Source: Burkholderiaceae bacterium
GTDB taxonomy: Bacteria > Pseudomonadota > Gammaproteobacteria > Burkholderiales > Burkholderiaceae
Length of the DNA stretch: 17,858 bases
NCBI GenBank assembly: GCA_947374315.1
Contig: CANCBK010000031.1
Location: 1 to 17,858 of the forward strand
Reading direction: 5' to 3'
The notes beneath the pieces are model-generated. The model made no database searches and was not told the DNA's origin. It worked only from the letters and a program-made list of their open reading frames with translations. Every line of letters starts with the position of its first letter. Within the stretch, counting starts at the first letter, position 1. A program made the position numbers and the translations under genes. Below are positions 7,044 to 15,292 of this stretch, piece after piece.

Positions 7044-10000
7044 TCACCGGCGCATATCCAGTGTGAACGGAAACTCTTGGCTAACTGCTAGGCTGATATT
7101 GGGCTGAACGCCTTCAATCGTTCCGGGGGTATGACCCATGCGGAAGAAGCGGGACAGTCGGCGACTTTCGGCCTCATAAGCATTGATCGGGAAGGTGTCG
7201 TAGTTCAGGCCACCTGGGTGGGCTACGTGGTATTGGCAGCCCCCGACAGAGCGTTTCATCCAGGTATCAACGACATCAAAGGTCAGTGGTGCATGGACCC
7301 CGATGCTGGGGTGCAGGCTGGATGGTGGATTCCACGCCTTGTATCGAACCCCTGCGATATATTCACCAGTCGTCCCCGTGGGTTGCAGGGGCAAAGGCTC
7401 GCCATTGCAAGTAATGGCGTAACGACTTTGATTTAAGCCTGTGATGCGGACCTCTAGTCGCTCGATGGAGGAGTCCACATAACGAGCTGTACCGCCGGTG
7501 GCATTTTCTTCTCCCATCACATGCCATGGCTCCAAGGCATTGCGTAAGGTAATTTCCGTGCCCATCGTTTGTACTTGGCCAATGAGGGGGAAGCGGAACT
7601 CTAAATGCGGTGCAAACCACTCTGCTTTAAAGGCATAGCCTAAGCTTTGCATCTCTTTGATAATGTCGGCGAAATCCATCTTGATAAAGGTGGGCAGTAA
7701 ACAGCGGTCATGAAGTTCGGTGCCCCAACGGGTTGCTGGAGCCAAGTAAGGCTCATCCCAGAAGCGAGTGATCAATGCCCTAATTAAGAGTTGCTGAACG
7801 ATGCTCATTTGGGGGTGCGGTGGCATTTCAAACGCGCGTAATTCAAGTAGGCCAAGGCGCCCAGTTTGACTGTCAGGTGAATACATCTTATCGATGCAAA
7901 ACTCACTGCGATGGGTATTGCCGGTGACATCAATCAAGATATTACGTAAGGTGCGGTCGACCAACCAAGGTGGCATGCTGGCCCCGTACTTTTGACGATT
8001 CTCGTGAATTTGCTTGAGGGCAATTTCCAATTCATAGAGTTGATCATTGCGCGCTTCGTCAACTCGCGGTGCCTGACTGGTTGGGCCGATAAACATGCCG
8101 CTAAAGAGATAACTCAGGCTGGGGTGGTTGTGCCAATACAAAATTAAGCTGGCAAGTAACTCTGGTCGGCGCAAGAAAGGGCTATCCATGGGGGTAGCGC
8201 CACCCATGACAAAGTGATTCCCGCCACCTGTGCCGGTATGACGACCATCCGTCATAAATTTCTCAGCAGAGAGGCGTGATTCAAATGCGGCATTGTATAA
8301 AAACTCTGTGTGTTCAACCAATTCGTTCCAGTTGTGCGCTGGGTGAATATTGACTTCAATGACGCCAGGGTCAGGAGTTACTTGCAATAGTTTTAAGCGA
8401 GGATCGCGTGGAGGAGGGTAGCCCTCTAGCACGATCTGATATTGCAGTTCTTCCGCAGTTGCCTCAATGGCTTGTACAAGATTGAGATAATCCTCTAATC
8501 TCGCCAGGGGAGGCATGAATATATACAGTGCCCCATTTTTTCCGCCATGTTCATTCTCAGCTGCAGGACCATTCGATCGCATCGGGTCGCGCGTCTCTAC
8601 ACATAAAGCGGTTCTAGTAATCCAGGCAGCCGATTCTTGCCGTTCAGGAATGCGTACATTCTCTGACTGGCTCCACACGCTTGTGCTGGGTGCGGCGCTA
8701 TTTTTGCCTAAGGCGCGAAACTGTGGATGAATGGGGGTGGAGGTCGCTAGTGGCGGTTTTGGTGAGAAGGGGTCTTCTTCAATCAAATAAGGGTAGTCAG
8801 CCTTGCTAGTCCATGGAAGCGAATCTAGTGGCAAGCGATACCCCATTGGTGAGTCACCGGGAAGTAGTAAGAGCCGGTCGTCTCGATAGATCCAGGCACC
8901 GGTCTTCCACTTAGTGTCGAAATAGTCTTGGCCCTTGTCGGCTTCAATGGGTAGTACGTAGCCAATGACAGAGTCTAGCTTTTGGGTAAAGACCCGCTTT
9001 AGGCGAGTGCGCTCCATCTCATCATCGAGATTGGATTTAAAGGGATCGACGTTGACTGGCAACTTTGATTCGCGCCAGAGGTAGTAGAAAGTATCTTCGT
9101 AAGCGGCCTCGATGAAGCGATCTGGTAGCCCTAAATTTTTAGTGAGCGTATGGATAAAGCGATCGGCATCTTTGCTGGTATAGGTAATGGGATGCGATTC
9201 ATCGGCGAATAGTTTGGGATTTTTCCAGATAGGGGTGCCATCCGCTCTCCAGTAAATAGAGAGGGCCCAACGGGGCAATTGTTCTCCTGGGTACCATTTG
9301 CCTTGACCAAAATGGAGGAAGCCGCCATCACCATATTCGGCGCGTAATTTTCCAACTAAATCCGTTGCGTAAGCGCGTTTAGTGGGTCCGAGCGCATCGA
9401 TATTCCATTCGCGCTCATCACGTCCATTGACGGAGACAAAAGTGGGTTCACCACCCATGGTCAGTCGAACGTCGCCCGCAACGAGTTTTTGATCTACTTT
9501 TTCACCAAGCTTCAGGATGTCATTCCACTGCTCTTCGGTATACGGTTTAGTAACGCGGGGAGATTCATAAATGCGCGTCACTTCCATGGTGTGTTGGAAT
9601 GTCACTTCACACTGATCAACGCCACCTTCAATTGGTGCGGCACCCGAGGGCTCTGGTGTACAGGCCACTGGGATATGACCTTCACCCGCCATTAATCCTG
9701 AGGTGGGATCAATACCAATCCAACCTGCGCCTGGTAAATACACTTCACACCACGCATGTAAGTCTGTGAAATCCACTTCCGTCCCGCTGGGACCATCGAG
9801 CGATTTGACATCAGGCTTTAGCTGAATGAGGTAGCCGGATACAAAGCGCGCTGCTAGTCCGCAATGGCGCAGTAAATTCACCATGAGCCAGGCCGAGTCA
9901 CGACAAGAACCGCTGCGCAAGTCTAAGGTTTCGTCTGGAGTTTGAACGCCAGGCTCCATACGAATAAGGTAGCCAATATCATTTTGAACTTTTTGATTGA

Positions 10001-10439
10001 TCTTGACCAAAAAATCAATCGTGCGCATTTCACTACGATCGATCGTCTTGAAGTATTTATTTAAAGTCGAATTACGCATTCTTCCAAGGTAGGGGCGCAA
10101 TTCTTTTTTAAGATCTGAACTGTAGGAAAACGGGTAGTTTTCAGCGTCTGGTTCCAGAAAGAAATCAAATGGGTTGTATACCGCCATTTCGGTCACTAAA
10201 TCGACGGTGACTTTAAAGCGTGTTGTCGCCTCTGGAAAAACCAATCTAGCCTGGTAGTTTGAATAGGGGTCTTGCTGCCAATTAACAAAATGACCTTCTG
10301 GCTCTACCTTGAGGGAGAAAGAAAGAATATGGCTTCGACAGTGCGGCGCAGGCCGCAGGCGAATGACCTGCGGGCCCAGCTTGACTGGTCGGTCATATTG
10401 ATATTCGGTAACGTGGTGGAGGGCGGCATGGATAGACAT
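7044..10439 (-). CDS. Transglutaminase fused to DUF2126 putative amidoligase
   Basis: This large two-part cytoplasmic protein is the first gene of the operon. The N-terminal part (about 1-290) is a Bact_transglu_N plus transglutaminase core with Cys179 in SGSCRDSAW, His228 in LHAWCEVY and Asp244 in GIDPTSG. The remainder matches DUF2126, a putative glutamine-synthetase-like amidoligase. Visible motifs are RLTMGGEPTFVS (about 325-336), GVIEVNIHPAHNW (about 692-704), HTGTGGGNHFVMGGATP (about 734-750), SEFCIDKMY and LELRAFEMPPHPQ. The Gly-rich HTGTGGGNH resembles the nucleotide-site loop of glutamine synthetase. I chose the ATG at 10439 (MSIHAALHHVTEYQYD), giving 1131 residues; a TTG two codons earlier at 10445 is possible but has no better ribosome site. 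Fusion in one chain suggests that amide formation and cleavage or transfer act on the same substrate, which is unknown. Confidence 0.92.
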   Translation of the reverse strand: MSIHAALHHVTEYQYDRPVKLGPQVIRLRPAPHCRSHILSFSLKVEPEGHFVNWQQDPYSNYQARLVFPEATTRFKVTVDLVTEMAVYNPFDFFLEPDAENYPFSYSSDLKKELRPYLGRMRNSTLNKYFKTIDRSEMRTIDFLVKINQKVQNDIGYLIRMEPGVQTPDETLDLRSGSCRDSAWLMVNLLRHCGLAARFVSGYLIQLKPDVKSLDGPSGTEVDFTDLHAWCEVYLPGAGWIGIDPTSGLMAGEGHIPVACTPEPSGAAPIEGGVDQCEVTFQHTMEVTRIYESPRVTKPYTEEQWNDILKLGEKVDQKLVAGDVRLTMGGEPTFVSVNGRDEREWNIDALGPTKRAYATDLVGKLRAEYGDGGFLHFGQGKWYPGEQLPRWALSIYWRADGTPIWKNPKLFADESHPITYTSKDADRFIHTLTKNLGLPDRFIEAAYEDTFYYLWRESKLPVNVDPFKSNLDDEMERTRLKRVFTQKLDSVIGYVLPIEADKGQDYFDTKWKTGAWIYRDDRLLLLPGDSPMGYRLPLDSLPWTSKADYPYLIEEDPFSPKPPLATSTPIHPQFRALGKNSAAPSTSVWSQSENVRIPERQESAAWITRTALCVETRDPMRSNGPAAENEHGGKNGALYIFMPPLARLEDYLNLVQAIEATAEELQYQIVLEGYPPPRDPRLKLLQVTPDPGVIEVNIHPAHNWNELVEHTEFLYNAAFESRLSAEKFMTDGRHTGTGGGNHFVMGGATPMDSPFLRRPELLASLILYWHNHPSLSYLFSGMFIGPTSQAPRVDEARNDQLYELEIALKQIHENRQKYGASMPPWLVDRTLRNILIDVTGNTHRSEFCIDKMYSPDSQTGRLGLLELRAFEMPPHPQMSIVQQLLIRALITRFWDEPYLAPATRWGTELHDRCLLPTFIKMDFADIIKEMQSLGYAFKAEWFAPHLEFRFPLIGQVQTMGTEITLRNALEPWHVMGEENATGGTARYVDSSIERLEVRITGLNQSRYAITCNGEPLPLQPTGTTGEYIAGVRYKAWNPPSSLHPSIGVHAPLTFDVVDTWMKRSVGGCQYHVAHPGGLNYDTFPINAYEAESRRLSRFFRMGHTPGTIEGVQPNISLAVSQEFPFTLDMRR

Positions 10440-10455
10440 AATCAAAGTCTATGTG

Positions 10456-10472
10456 TGCACCAATATGCAGAA
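10456..10472. promoter_or_regulatory. NtrC-like half-palindrome upstream of the amidoligase operon
   Basis: TGCACCA-ATA-TGCAGAA contains one perfect NtrC half-site with the N3 spacer; read on the minus strand it ends in TGGTGCA. The match to the full dyad is 11 of 14. It lies 17 bases upstream of the ATG at 10439, close for an activator site, and I found no sigma-54 promoter next to it. It could be chance. Confidence 0.3.
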
Positions 10473-10611
10473 TTATTGCAACGCACATAAATAGTGCTGA
10501 AAATAGACTTACGCCCAAAATTGGGTGAAAGAGGTCGATAACGGGGCATTGGAGTCTTTTTCGGAGTTTTGGAAGGAATAAGTTGTAGTTGCACTCCTAC
10601 CGAAAGTTGAT

Positions 10612-11271
10612 ATGCCAAAGCAGACCACCCTGACGATTAGCAGCAAAAATTATTCTTCATGGTCACTACGTGGCTGGCTCATGCTGAAATTCTCTGGATT
10701 AAAGTTCCAAGAAGTGCAGGTTGCGCCTGATGATGTCGATAATCGCGCCGAACTGTTGTTGCTTTCACCATCCATCCTCGTTCCTAGATTGGACCACGAT
10801 GGCTGCAAGGTATGGGATACCTTGGCTATTGGCGAGTATCTCAATGAATTAAATCCTAAGGCGCACTTATTGCCGAGTGATCCCGCAGCCAGAGCGCACT
10901 GTCGCTCTATTTGTGGGGAGATGCACTCTGGATTTTCAGCGCTGAGAGCTTCTTTGCCAATGAACATCAAGGGTGATTTTGAATCATTCAAAGTCTGGTC
11001 AAAAGCACAGATTGATATCAATCGCATTGTCGTGATTTGGCAAGATTGCCTTTCTACTTATGGTGGTCCTTTTCTATTTGGAAAAGCGCCCACACTGGCT
11101 GACGCTATGTTTGCGCCAGTGGTGACGAGATTCCTGACATACAAGGTTGATCTGGATAAGGCTTGCGAGAACTATTGCAAGCACATCATGGCCCTCCCGG
11201 AAATGAAGGAGTGGGTGATGGGCGCCCTTGAAGAACCCGATGACATTGAAGAACTTGAAGTGGAGTTTTAA
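10612..11271 (+). CDS. Glutathione S-transferase family protein
   Basis: This 219-residue cytosolic GST-like protein has a thioredoxin-fold N-terminal domain (about 5-85) and an all-helical C-terminal domain. The segment KNYSSWSLRGW (12-22) carries the candidate catalytic Ser (Ser15 or Ser16) at the start of the first helix. LVPRLDHDG (56-64), with the cis-Pro, and DTLAIGEYL follow as the glutathione-binding elements. The C-terminal domain contains GKAPTLADAMFAPVV, the typical N-capping-box helix. Its electrophilic substrate is unknown. It opens a plus-strand operon with cupin, hypothetical and phaZ genes (2-bp gap to the cupin) and is divergent from the amidoligase operon. The ATG at 10612 has only a weak purine stretch (CGAAAG) upstream. 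Confidence 0.88.
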   Translation: MPKQTTLTISSKNYSSWSLRGWLMLKFSGLKFQEVQVAPDDVDNRAELLLLSPSILVPRLDHDGCKVWDTLAIGEYLNELNPKAHLLPSDPAARAHCRSICGEMHSGFSALRASLPMNIKGDFESFKVWSKAQIDINRIVVIWQDCLSTYGGPFLFGKAPTLADAMFAPVVTRFLTYKVDLDKACENYCKHIMALPEMKEWVMGALEEPDDIEELEVEF

Positions 11272-11273
11272 TC

Positions 11274-11711
11274 ATGAAGACACCTAGTGCATTTAAAAGT
11301 AACACTCAGTTCTCCCATATAAAACCTAGCGATACGCAGTTTTTGCCGGGGGGACTAAGGGACTTCTTCTTATATCGCGATCTTGGCGTTTCTAAAGCTA
11401 CCAATGGCAAAGTGGTTGCGCATTTGGTAAAAGCCAATAAACCACCAGTTAATGGCACTGGTTGGCACTATCACGTTGCTGAATTTCAGATTGTGGTGAT
11501 GACAAAGGGTTGGGCGCGTTTTATGTATGAAGACAAGCCAACCTTAGTAGAGGCGGGTGATGTTGTTCATCAAATGCCAGGCATTGTTCATTATCTTTAT
11601 GACTACTCCCCGGATATGGAGTACCTGGAAATTGTCGGACCAGCAGACTTTGGCTCTGTGCCGGTTGCGATAGGTCCTGCGGAGGTTCCCGGGGTCACGC
11701 CATGGAAGTAG
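11274..11711 (+). CDS. Cupin domain-containing protein
   Basis: This is a 145-residue single-domain cupin. The first cupin motif is seen as GTGWHYHVAEFQIVVMTKGW (61-80), offering His65, His67 and Gln72 or Glu70 as metal ligands. The second is around EAGDVVHQMPGIVHYL (93-108), with His106 as the fourth ligand. There is no signal peptide. Such small cupins may be dioxygenase-like enzymes, isomerases or sugar/ligand-binding proteins; the sequence does not show which. It begins 2 bases after the GST gene stop and overlaps the next gene by 10 bases, so it is translated from the same message. GTGGAG lies 8 bases upstream of the ATG. Confidence 0.85.
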   Translation: MKTPSAFKSNTQFSHIKPSDTQFLPGGLRDFFLYRDLGVSKATNGKVVAHLVKANKPPVNGTGWHYHVAEFQIVVMTKGWARFMYEDKPTLVEAGDVVHQMPGIVHYLYDYSPDMEYLEIVGPADFGSVPVAIGPAEVPGVTPWK

Positions 11712-12040
11712 TCAAAATCCACAACCCGCTAGCTTCTGATTTTGCAGTCTTATTTCAGCGGATTATGAATCTTTCCAAAGAGCTTGATGTCATGCGTGAG
11801 CACTATCACGCGCTCTATCAAAAAATTGAGTCTGGCGAAGTGGGTTTGGACGAAGATAGTGCGCCTGATCTTCTAAAAGAATTCAATGTTGCTGGATTTG
11901 TTCATTTTTCCATTATGGCCGCACGGTCTGCCCAGACAGCCGCCATTATTGCCAATGATGTTTCTTTAAGTCGTGTTTTTGATCCCTCTCTGAAGGATTA
12001 CGAGCGTGCGTTTCGCCATATAGAAAGTAGGTCAAGCTAA
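11702..12040 (+). CDS. Conserved-looking hypothetical protein (112 aa) upstream of phaZ
   Basis: I do not recognise a family. The product is small, soluble and largely helical by eye (for example LFQRIMNLSKELDVMREHYHALYQ, residues 17-40), with no signal peptide or transmembrane segment. Its start overlaps the cupin stop by 10 bases, and its TAA overlaps the phaZ ATG (TAATG), so translational coupling on both sides is likely. GGAGG lies 14 bases before the chosen ATG, rather far, while a later in-frame ATG at codon 22 lacks a better site. The position directly ahead of a PHA depolymerase hints at a granule- or regulation-related accessory, but nothing in the sequence proves that. Confidence 0.75.
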   Translation: MEVVKIHNPLASDFAVLFQRIMNLSKELDVMREHYHALYQKIESGEVGLDEDSAPDLLKEFNVAGFVHFSIMAARSAQTAAIIANDVSLSRVFDPSLKDYERAFRHIESRSS

Positions 12041-13257
12041 TGATGTACCGCGCTTATCAAACCTTTGCGAATCTACACAACCCAGTTCGTTCATTTGCTA
12101 GCGCATCTGAGCGAGTCTCGAATCACTGGTTTGGAAATTTCACCCTCAATCCTATGCAGCGTTTGGCCGCCCATTATGAGCAAATCTCATTACTGGGTTT
12201 TACGCATACAAGGCCTGACTTCAAGATTGCAGAGATTATTGATTCATTGGGTGAGAGTAAGTCTGTTAGTGAAGAAGTGATGCATTCAACGCATTTTTGT
12301 AATTTAGTACGCTTCAAAAAAGATGGGGTAGAGGGGCAGCCCAAGATTCTGTTGGTAGCGCCGATGTCAGGACATTTTGCAACTTTGCTTGCTGGTACTG
12401 TGAGGACCCTTTTAAAGGATCACGAAGTCTACGTCACTGACTGGTTAAATATTCGGGATATTCCTGTAAGTTGTGGCGACTTTGATTTTGACTCATACAT
12501 TGAACATATTATTTTGTTCCTACAATATGTTGGTCCCGGCACACATCTGATGGCGGTTTGCCAGCCAACGGTGGCTTGCTTAGCGGCCACGGCAATTATG
12601 TCTGAGGACAAAAATCCTTGCGTACCAGCCAGCTTAATTTTAATGGCTGGACCAATTGATGTAAATCAGAGTCCGACCAAGGTGAACGAGTTGGCAACCA
12701 GCAAGCCCATGTCCTGGTTTGAGGAAAAGTTAATCGGCATTATTCCCAATCAATTTGGCGGGACAGGACGTCGCGTCTACCCGGGCTTCTTGCAGCTCAT
12801 GGCTTTTATGAGTATGAATCCAGATCGTCATGCCGAATCTTTTAAAAAGCTTTATGAATACCGCGTCAATGGCGATAACGAAAAGGCGGATGTTATTCAT
12901 GACTTCTATGAAGAGTACTTTGCCATCATGGATCTCTCTGGACCATTCTATTTAGAGACGATTCGCAAAGTATTTCAGGATTGTGATTTGCCTAATGGCA
13001 AGTTGACCTATCAAGGTAGGCTTGTAAATCCAAAAGCCATTAAGAAAACTTTTTTGCTCACAGTTGAGGGTGAGCGCGATGATATTTGTGGCATTGGACA
13101 AACCTTAGCCGCACAAGATCTCTGCAGTGGATTGCCTGGCTATATGAAATCCCATCATCTGCAGGCAGGCGTTGGTCATTACGGCGTCTTCAATGGCAAA
13201 CGTTGGGATACCCAAATTTATCCAGTAGTGCGCAATGTTATTCAGTCATCTCTTTAA
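12040..13257 (+). CDS. phaZ: Intracellular poly(3-hydroxyalkanoate) depolymerase
   Basis: This enzyme mobilises stored polyhydroxybutyrate granules by hydrolysis or thiolysis to hydroxyacyl units. The 405-residue alpha/beta-hydrolase resembles the Ralstonia PhaZ1 type, in which the usual Ser nucleophile is replaced by Cys. Here Cys174 lies in AVCQPTVA, the Asp is in VEGERDDICGIGQ (Asp347 or Asp348), and His380 is in GVGHYGVFNG. There is no signal peptide, as expected for native-granule depolymerases. The start is the first of two adjacent ATGs (12040 or 12043), with AGTAGG upstream and a TAATG overlap with the preceding gene. It is the main metabolic gene of this operon and implies that the organism makes PHB, although no synthase gene is in the window. 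Confidence 0.94.
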   Translation: MMYRAYQTFANLHNPVRSFASASERVSNHWFGNFTLNPMQRLAAHYEQISLLGFTHTRPDFKIAEIIDSLGESKSVSEEVMHSTHFCNLVRFKKDGVEGQPKILLVAPMSGHFATLLAGTVRTLLKDHEVYVTDWLNIRDIPVSCGDFDFDSYIEHIILFLQYVGPGTHLMAVCQPTVACLAATAIMSEDKNPCVPASLILMAGPIDVNQSPTKVNELATSKPMSWFEEKLIGIIPNQFGGTGRRVYPGFLQLMAFMSMNPDRHAESFKKLYEYRVNGDNEKADVIHDFYEEYFAIMDLSGPFYLETIRKVFQDCDLPNGKLTYQGRLVNPKAIKKTFLLTVEGERDDICGIGQTLAAQDLCSGLPGYMKSHHLQAGVGHYGVFNGKRWDTQIYPVVRNVIQSSL

Positions 13258-13266
13258 ATGGGAGGC

Positions 13267-13482
13267 ATGATGCAGGTCTTTATCACTAGAAAAATCACTG
13301 CCAGAAAGCGATGCAATGATGGTACTGACAAAGGGTGCAGTTCTTTGATCCCGGGGAAGTACTCCGCCAATAAAACTCTTGATGGCGCGCTGGAGATTTT
13401 GCAATCTGGTGGAGAACCTCTCTATCTGTTACCGTTTATTTGGTGGGAGAGAATGGAAGACGGTGATATTTTGCTGGCTTAA
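13267..13482 (+). CDS. Small hypothetical protein (about 70 aa) after phaZ
   Basis: An open frame follows phaZ directly. The first ATG (13258) is immediately after the phaZ stop. GGAGG at 13261-13265 would better serve the ATG at 13270 or 13267, though the spacing is short (4 or 1 bases). The product (MQVFITRKITARKRCNDG...) is basic at its N-terminus and ends LPFIWWERMEDGDILLA. It has no known domain, signal peptide or membrane helix. The 3' end overlaps the convergent thioesterase gene by 4 bases, which suggests a real, tightly packed gene. It may be co-transcribed with phaZ. The function is unknown. Confidence 0.55.
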   Translation: MMQVFITRKITARKRCNDGTDKGCSSLIPGKYSANKTLDGALEILQSGGEPLYLLPFIWWERMEDGDILLA

Positions 13483-13973
13483 TGGGAAAGCATTTCGCTT
13501 TTTCGGATCTGGTTAAATTTTTCTTCGAATTGGCGGCGCATCTCTCGTCTGAGTTCTGCGGCTTTATGACGTCGCACCTCATCTGGGTTGGATGGCATGA
13601 AGGTTGGGACATGGACTGGCTTACGGCTTTCATCCATTGCCACCATTGTGAGAAAGCAGCTATTCACATGCCTAGTTTCTTGAGTGAGAATGTCTTCAGC
13701 AATCACTTTAATACCTACTTCGATTGAAGTATTGCCTGTGAAGTTGACTGAGGCGAGAAATGTCAGCAACTCACCCACATGAATGGGTTGACGAAAGGTA
13801 ACTTGATCTACGCTGAGGGTAACTACATGCCGGCCAGCATAACGACTAGCACAGGCATAAGCTACTTGATCTAAGAGCTTTAAAACATCGCCCCCGTGAA
13901 CATTGCCAAAGAAATTCGTTTTATCGGGCGTCATCAAGATGGTCATGGTGAGCTGATGGTTTGGCAAGTTCAA
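13479..13973 (-). CDS. Acyl-CoA thioesterase, hot-dog fold (YciA/BACH-like)
   Basis: This 164-residue cytoplasmic enzyme is predicted to hydrolyse acyl-CoA thioesters to free acid and CoA. The hot-dog core contains TNFFGNVHGGDVLKLLDQVA (19-38), the conserved central helix region with the candidate catalytic Asp. VVTLSVDQVTFRQPIHVGEL follows, the typical strand with a substrate-tunnel Phe, then the RHVNSCFLTMVAMD strand. The C-terminal tail is strongly charged and helical (EVRRHKAAELRREMRRQ), as often seen in this subfamily. Chain-length preference cannot be read. It is convergent with the phaZ operon and sits 45 bases downstream of the Bug-protein gene stop, so it may share that transcript. 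Confidence 0.9.
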   Translation of the reverse strand: MNLPNHQLTMTILMTPDKTNFFGNVHGGDVLKLLDQVAYACASRYAGRHVVTLSVDQVTFRQPIHVGELLTFLASVNFTGNTSIEVGIKVIAEDILTQETRHVNSCFLTMVAMDESRKPVHVPTFMPSNPDEVRRHKAAELRREMRRQFEEKFNQIRKSEMLSH

Positions 13974-14018
13974 AAGGGTTTCCTTATTAAGTATTCAGCA
14001 TGATGTTTGCTAAAGAAA

Positions 14019-14987
14019 TTACTCTAGCTCCAATTTCTGTTTGGCAACTACGCCTTTGTATGTCGCGTATTCAGAGGCAATTTCTTTTGAGAATGCTTCT
14101 GGACCATTCACGTTGATGATGGAGCCCGTTTCTTCAATACGCTTTCTCACGGCAGGATCTAAAACCGCTTTTTGAGCTGCCGCATAAATCTTATCTACTA
14201 CGTCCTTTGGCATGCCTGCAGGGCCAAGTAAGCCGTAGTAGGCCATTCGGTTTGCCGGGGCTAAACCTACTTCAGCAAAAGTCGGAACATTAGGGAGTTG
14301 CGCTAATCGCTTCGGCGCTGCAACCACAATTGGAATGAGCCTGCCATCTTTAATGAATGGCAGTGCGGATGGCAGATTATCAAACATGATGGGTACTTGA
14401 CCAGCAACGACATCCACTAAGCCAGGGCCTGCGCCACGGTAGGGGATATGAACGATGAAGGTGCCACTTAAGCTCTTGAAGAGTTCAGTTTGCATATGCC
14501 CAATGCCGCCGGTGCCGGAGCTTGCATAGGAGTATTTCCCTGGATTCTTTTTGATCACCTCCATGAATGTTTTGAAATCATGTGCAGGGAAGGACGGATT
14601 TACAACAATCACATTGGGTGTAGCTGCAATATTGGTGATGGGTGTGAAATCCTTGATCGGGTCATAGCCAATCTTGGCGTTAATTGCAGGATTGGATGCG
14701 GTAGTAGAAACCGTTGCAATACCCAGCGTGTAGCCATCTTTAGGTGATCGCATGACTTCAAGTGCGCCAACGGAGCCACCACCACCAGCCTTGTTATCGA
14801 CAATCACGGGCTGCCCCAGCTGTCTGCTTAATGGATCAGCCATACTACGCGCAATAATGTCAGTACTGCCTCCAGGCGCAAAGGGAACGATGATTCTGAT
14901 GGGTTTGGTAGGGTAGGTCTGGGCAAATACCCCAAAGCTGGTTATAGAGCTAAAGGCGATTACTGCCAGCTTGCTTGCTAATGTCAT
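14019..14987 (-). CDS. Tripartite tricarboxylate transporter family solute-binding protein (Bug/TctC type)
   Basis: This is a 322-residue periplasmic binding protein of the Bug family, greatly expanded in Burkholderiales. A signal peptide is clear, with cleavage likely after GVFA (residue 22) before QTYPTKPI. Typical family blocks are YPTKPIRIIVPFAPGGSTDI (25-44), IVDNKAGGGGSVGA, IPYRGAGPGLVDVVAGQV, MFDNLPSALPFIKDGRL, and PNVPTFAEVGL with YYGLLGPAGMPKDVV. The ligand is usually a carboxylate or small amide but cannot be predicted here. No TctA/TctB membrane genes are adjacent, so it is an orphan like most Bug proteins. The ATG at 14987 follows GGAGAA at good spacing. Confidence 0.94.
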   Translation of the reverse strand: MTLASKLAVIAFSSITSFGVFAQTYPTKPIRIIVPFAPGGSTDIIARSMADPLSRQLGQPVIVDNKAGGGGSVGALEVMRSPKDGYTLGIATVSTTASNPAINAKIGYDPIKDFTPITNIAATPNVIVVNPSFPAHDFKTFMEVIKKNPGKYSYASSGTGGIGHMQTELFKSLSGTFIVHIPYRGAGPGLVDVVAGQVPIMFDNLPSALPFIKDGRLIPIVVAAPKRLAQLPNVPTFAEVGLAPANRMAYYGLLGPAGMPKDVVDKIYAAAQKAVLDPAVRKRIEETGSIINVNGPEAFSKEIASEYATYKGVVAKQKLELE

Positions 14988-15120
14988 TTACTCATTCTCC
15001 AAAAGTTTCAATCTATGGGGATCACTAAAAATCTTACTATCAAGAATAGTGGGGGTCTTGGCCTCTTAAAAGAAGCCTCATCCCCAATTTGGGGCACAAT
15101 TCTCACGCGCCTCGGTCTTG

Positions 15121-15162
15121 TAAAAGCAAAAAGGCTTCTGAGTCAATTGACCTAGAAGCCTT
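15121..15162 (-). terminator. Rho-independent terminator of the initiator tRNA gene
   Basis: AAGGCTTCT (15131-15139) and AGAAGCCTT (15154-15162) form a perfect 9-bp stem with a 14-nt loop. Read on the minus strand, the stem is followed directly by a T-rich run (TTTGCTTTTA), right after the tRNA 3' end. Confidence 0.85.
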
Positions 15163-15170
15163 CTACTATT

Positions 15171-15247
<77 letters not shown>

Positions 15248-15259
15248 TCTGAAGCTGTA

Positions 15260-15288
15260 ATTCTACCATTTTTATGTTTTCCTGTCGA
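15260..15288 (-). promoter_or_regulatory. Sigma-70 promoter of the initiator tRNA
   Basis: On the minus strand, TCGACA (15288-15283; 5 of 6 to TTGACA), a 17-bp spacer, and TAGAAT (15265-15260; 5 of 6 to TATAAT) lie 12 bases before the mature tRNA 5' end. Spacing and position are ideal for a tRNA gene. Confidence 0.75.
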
Positions 15289-15292
15289 GGAA

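Noticed and set aside
7131..7436. 101-codon open frame antisense to the DUF2126 gene
   Set aside because: It is a shadow of the conserved C-terminal region of the real gene, with no recognisable protein features.
10272..10490. Plus-strand ORF covering the start of the transglutaminase-DUF2126 gene
   Set aside because: Antisense to the conserved N-terminal transglutaminase sequence, with no family resemblance.
10513..10524. CCCAA-AA-TTGGG palindrome between the divergent operons
   Set aside because: The stem is too short, with only a 2-nt centre, and no promoter is aligned with it; likely chance in AT-rich DNA.
13436..13727. Overlapping open frames on both strands around the thioesterase 3' end
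   Set aside because: The hot-dog thioesterase frame explains the region; the other frames show no domain or start signals.
15082..15094. CCCC-AATTT-GGGG hairpin upstream of the Bug-protein gene
   Set aside because: Short 4-bp stem with no T-tract on either side, so it is not supported as a terminator or operator.
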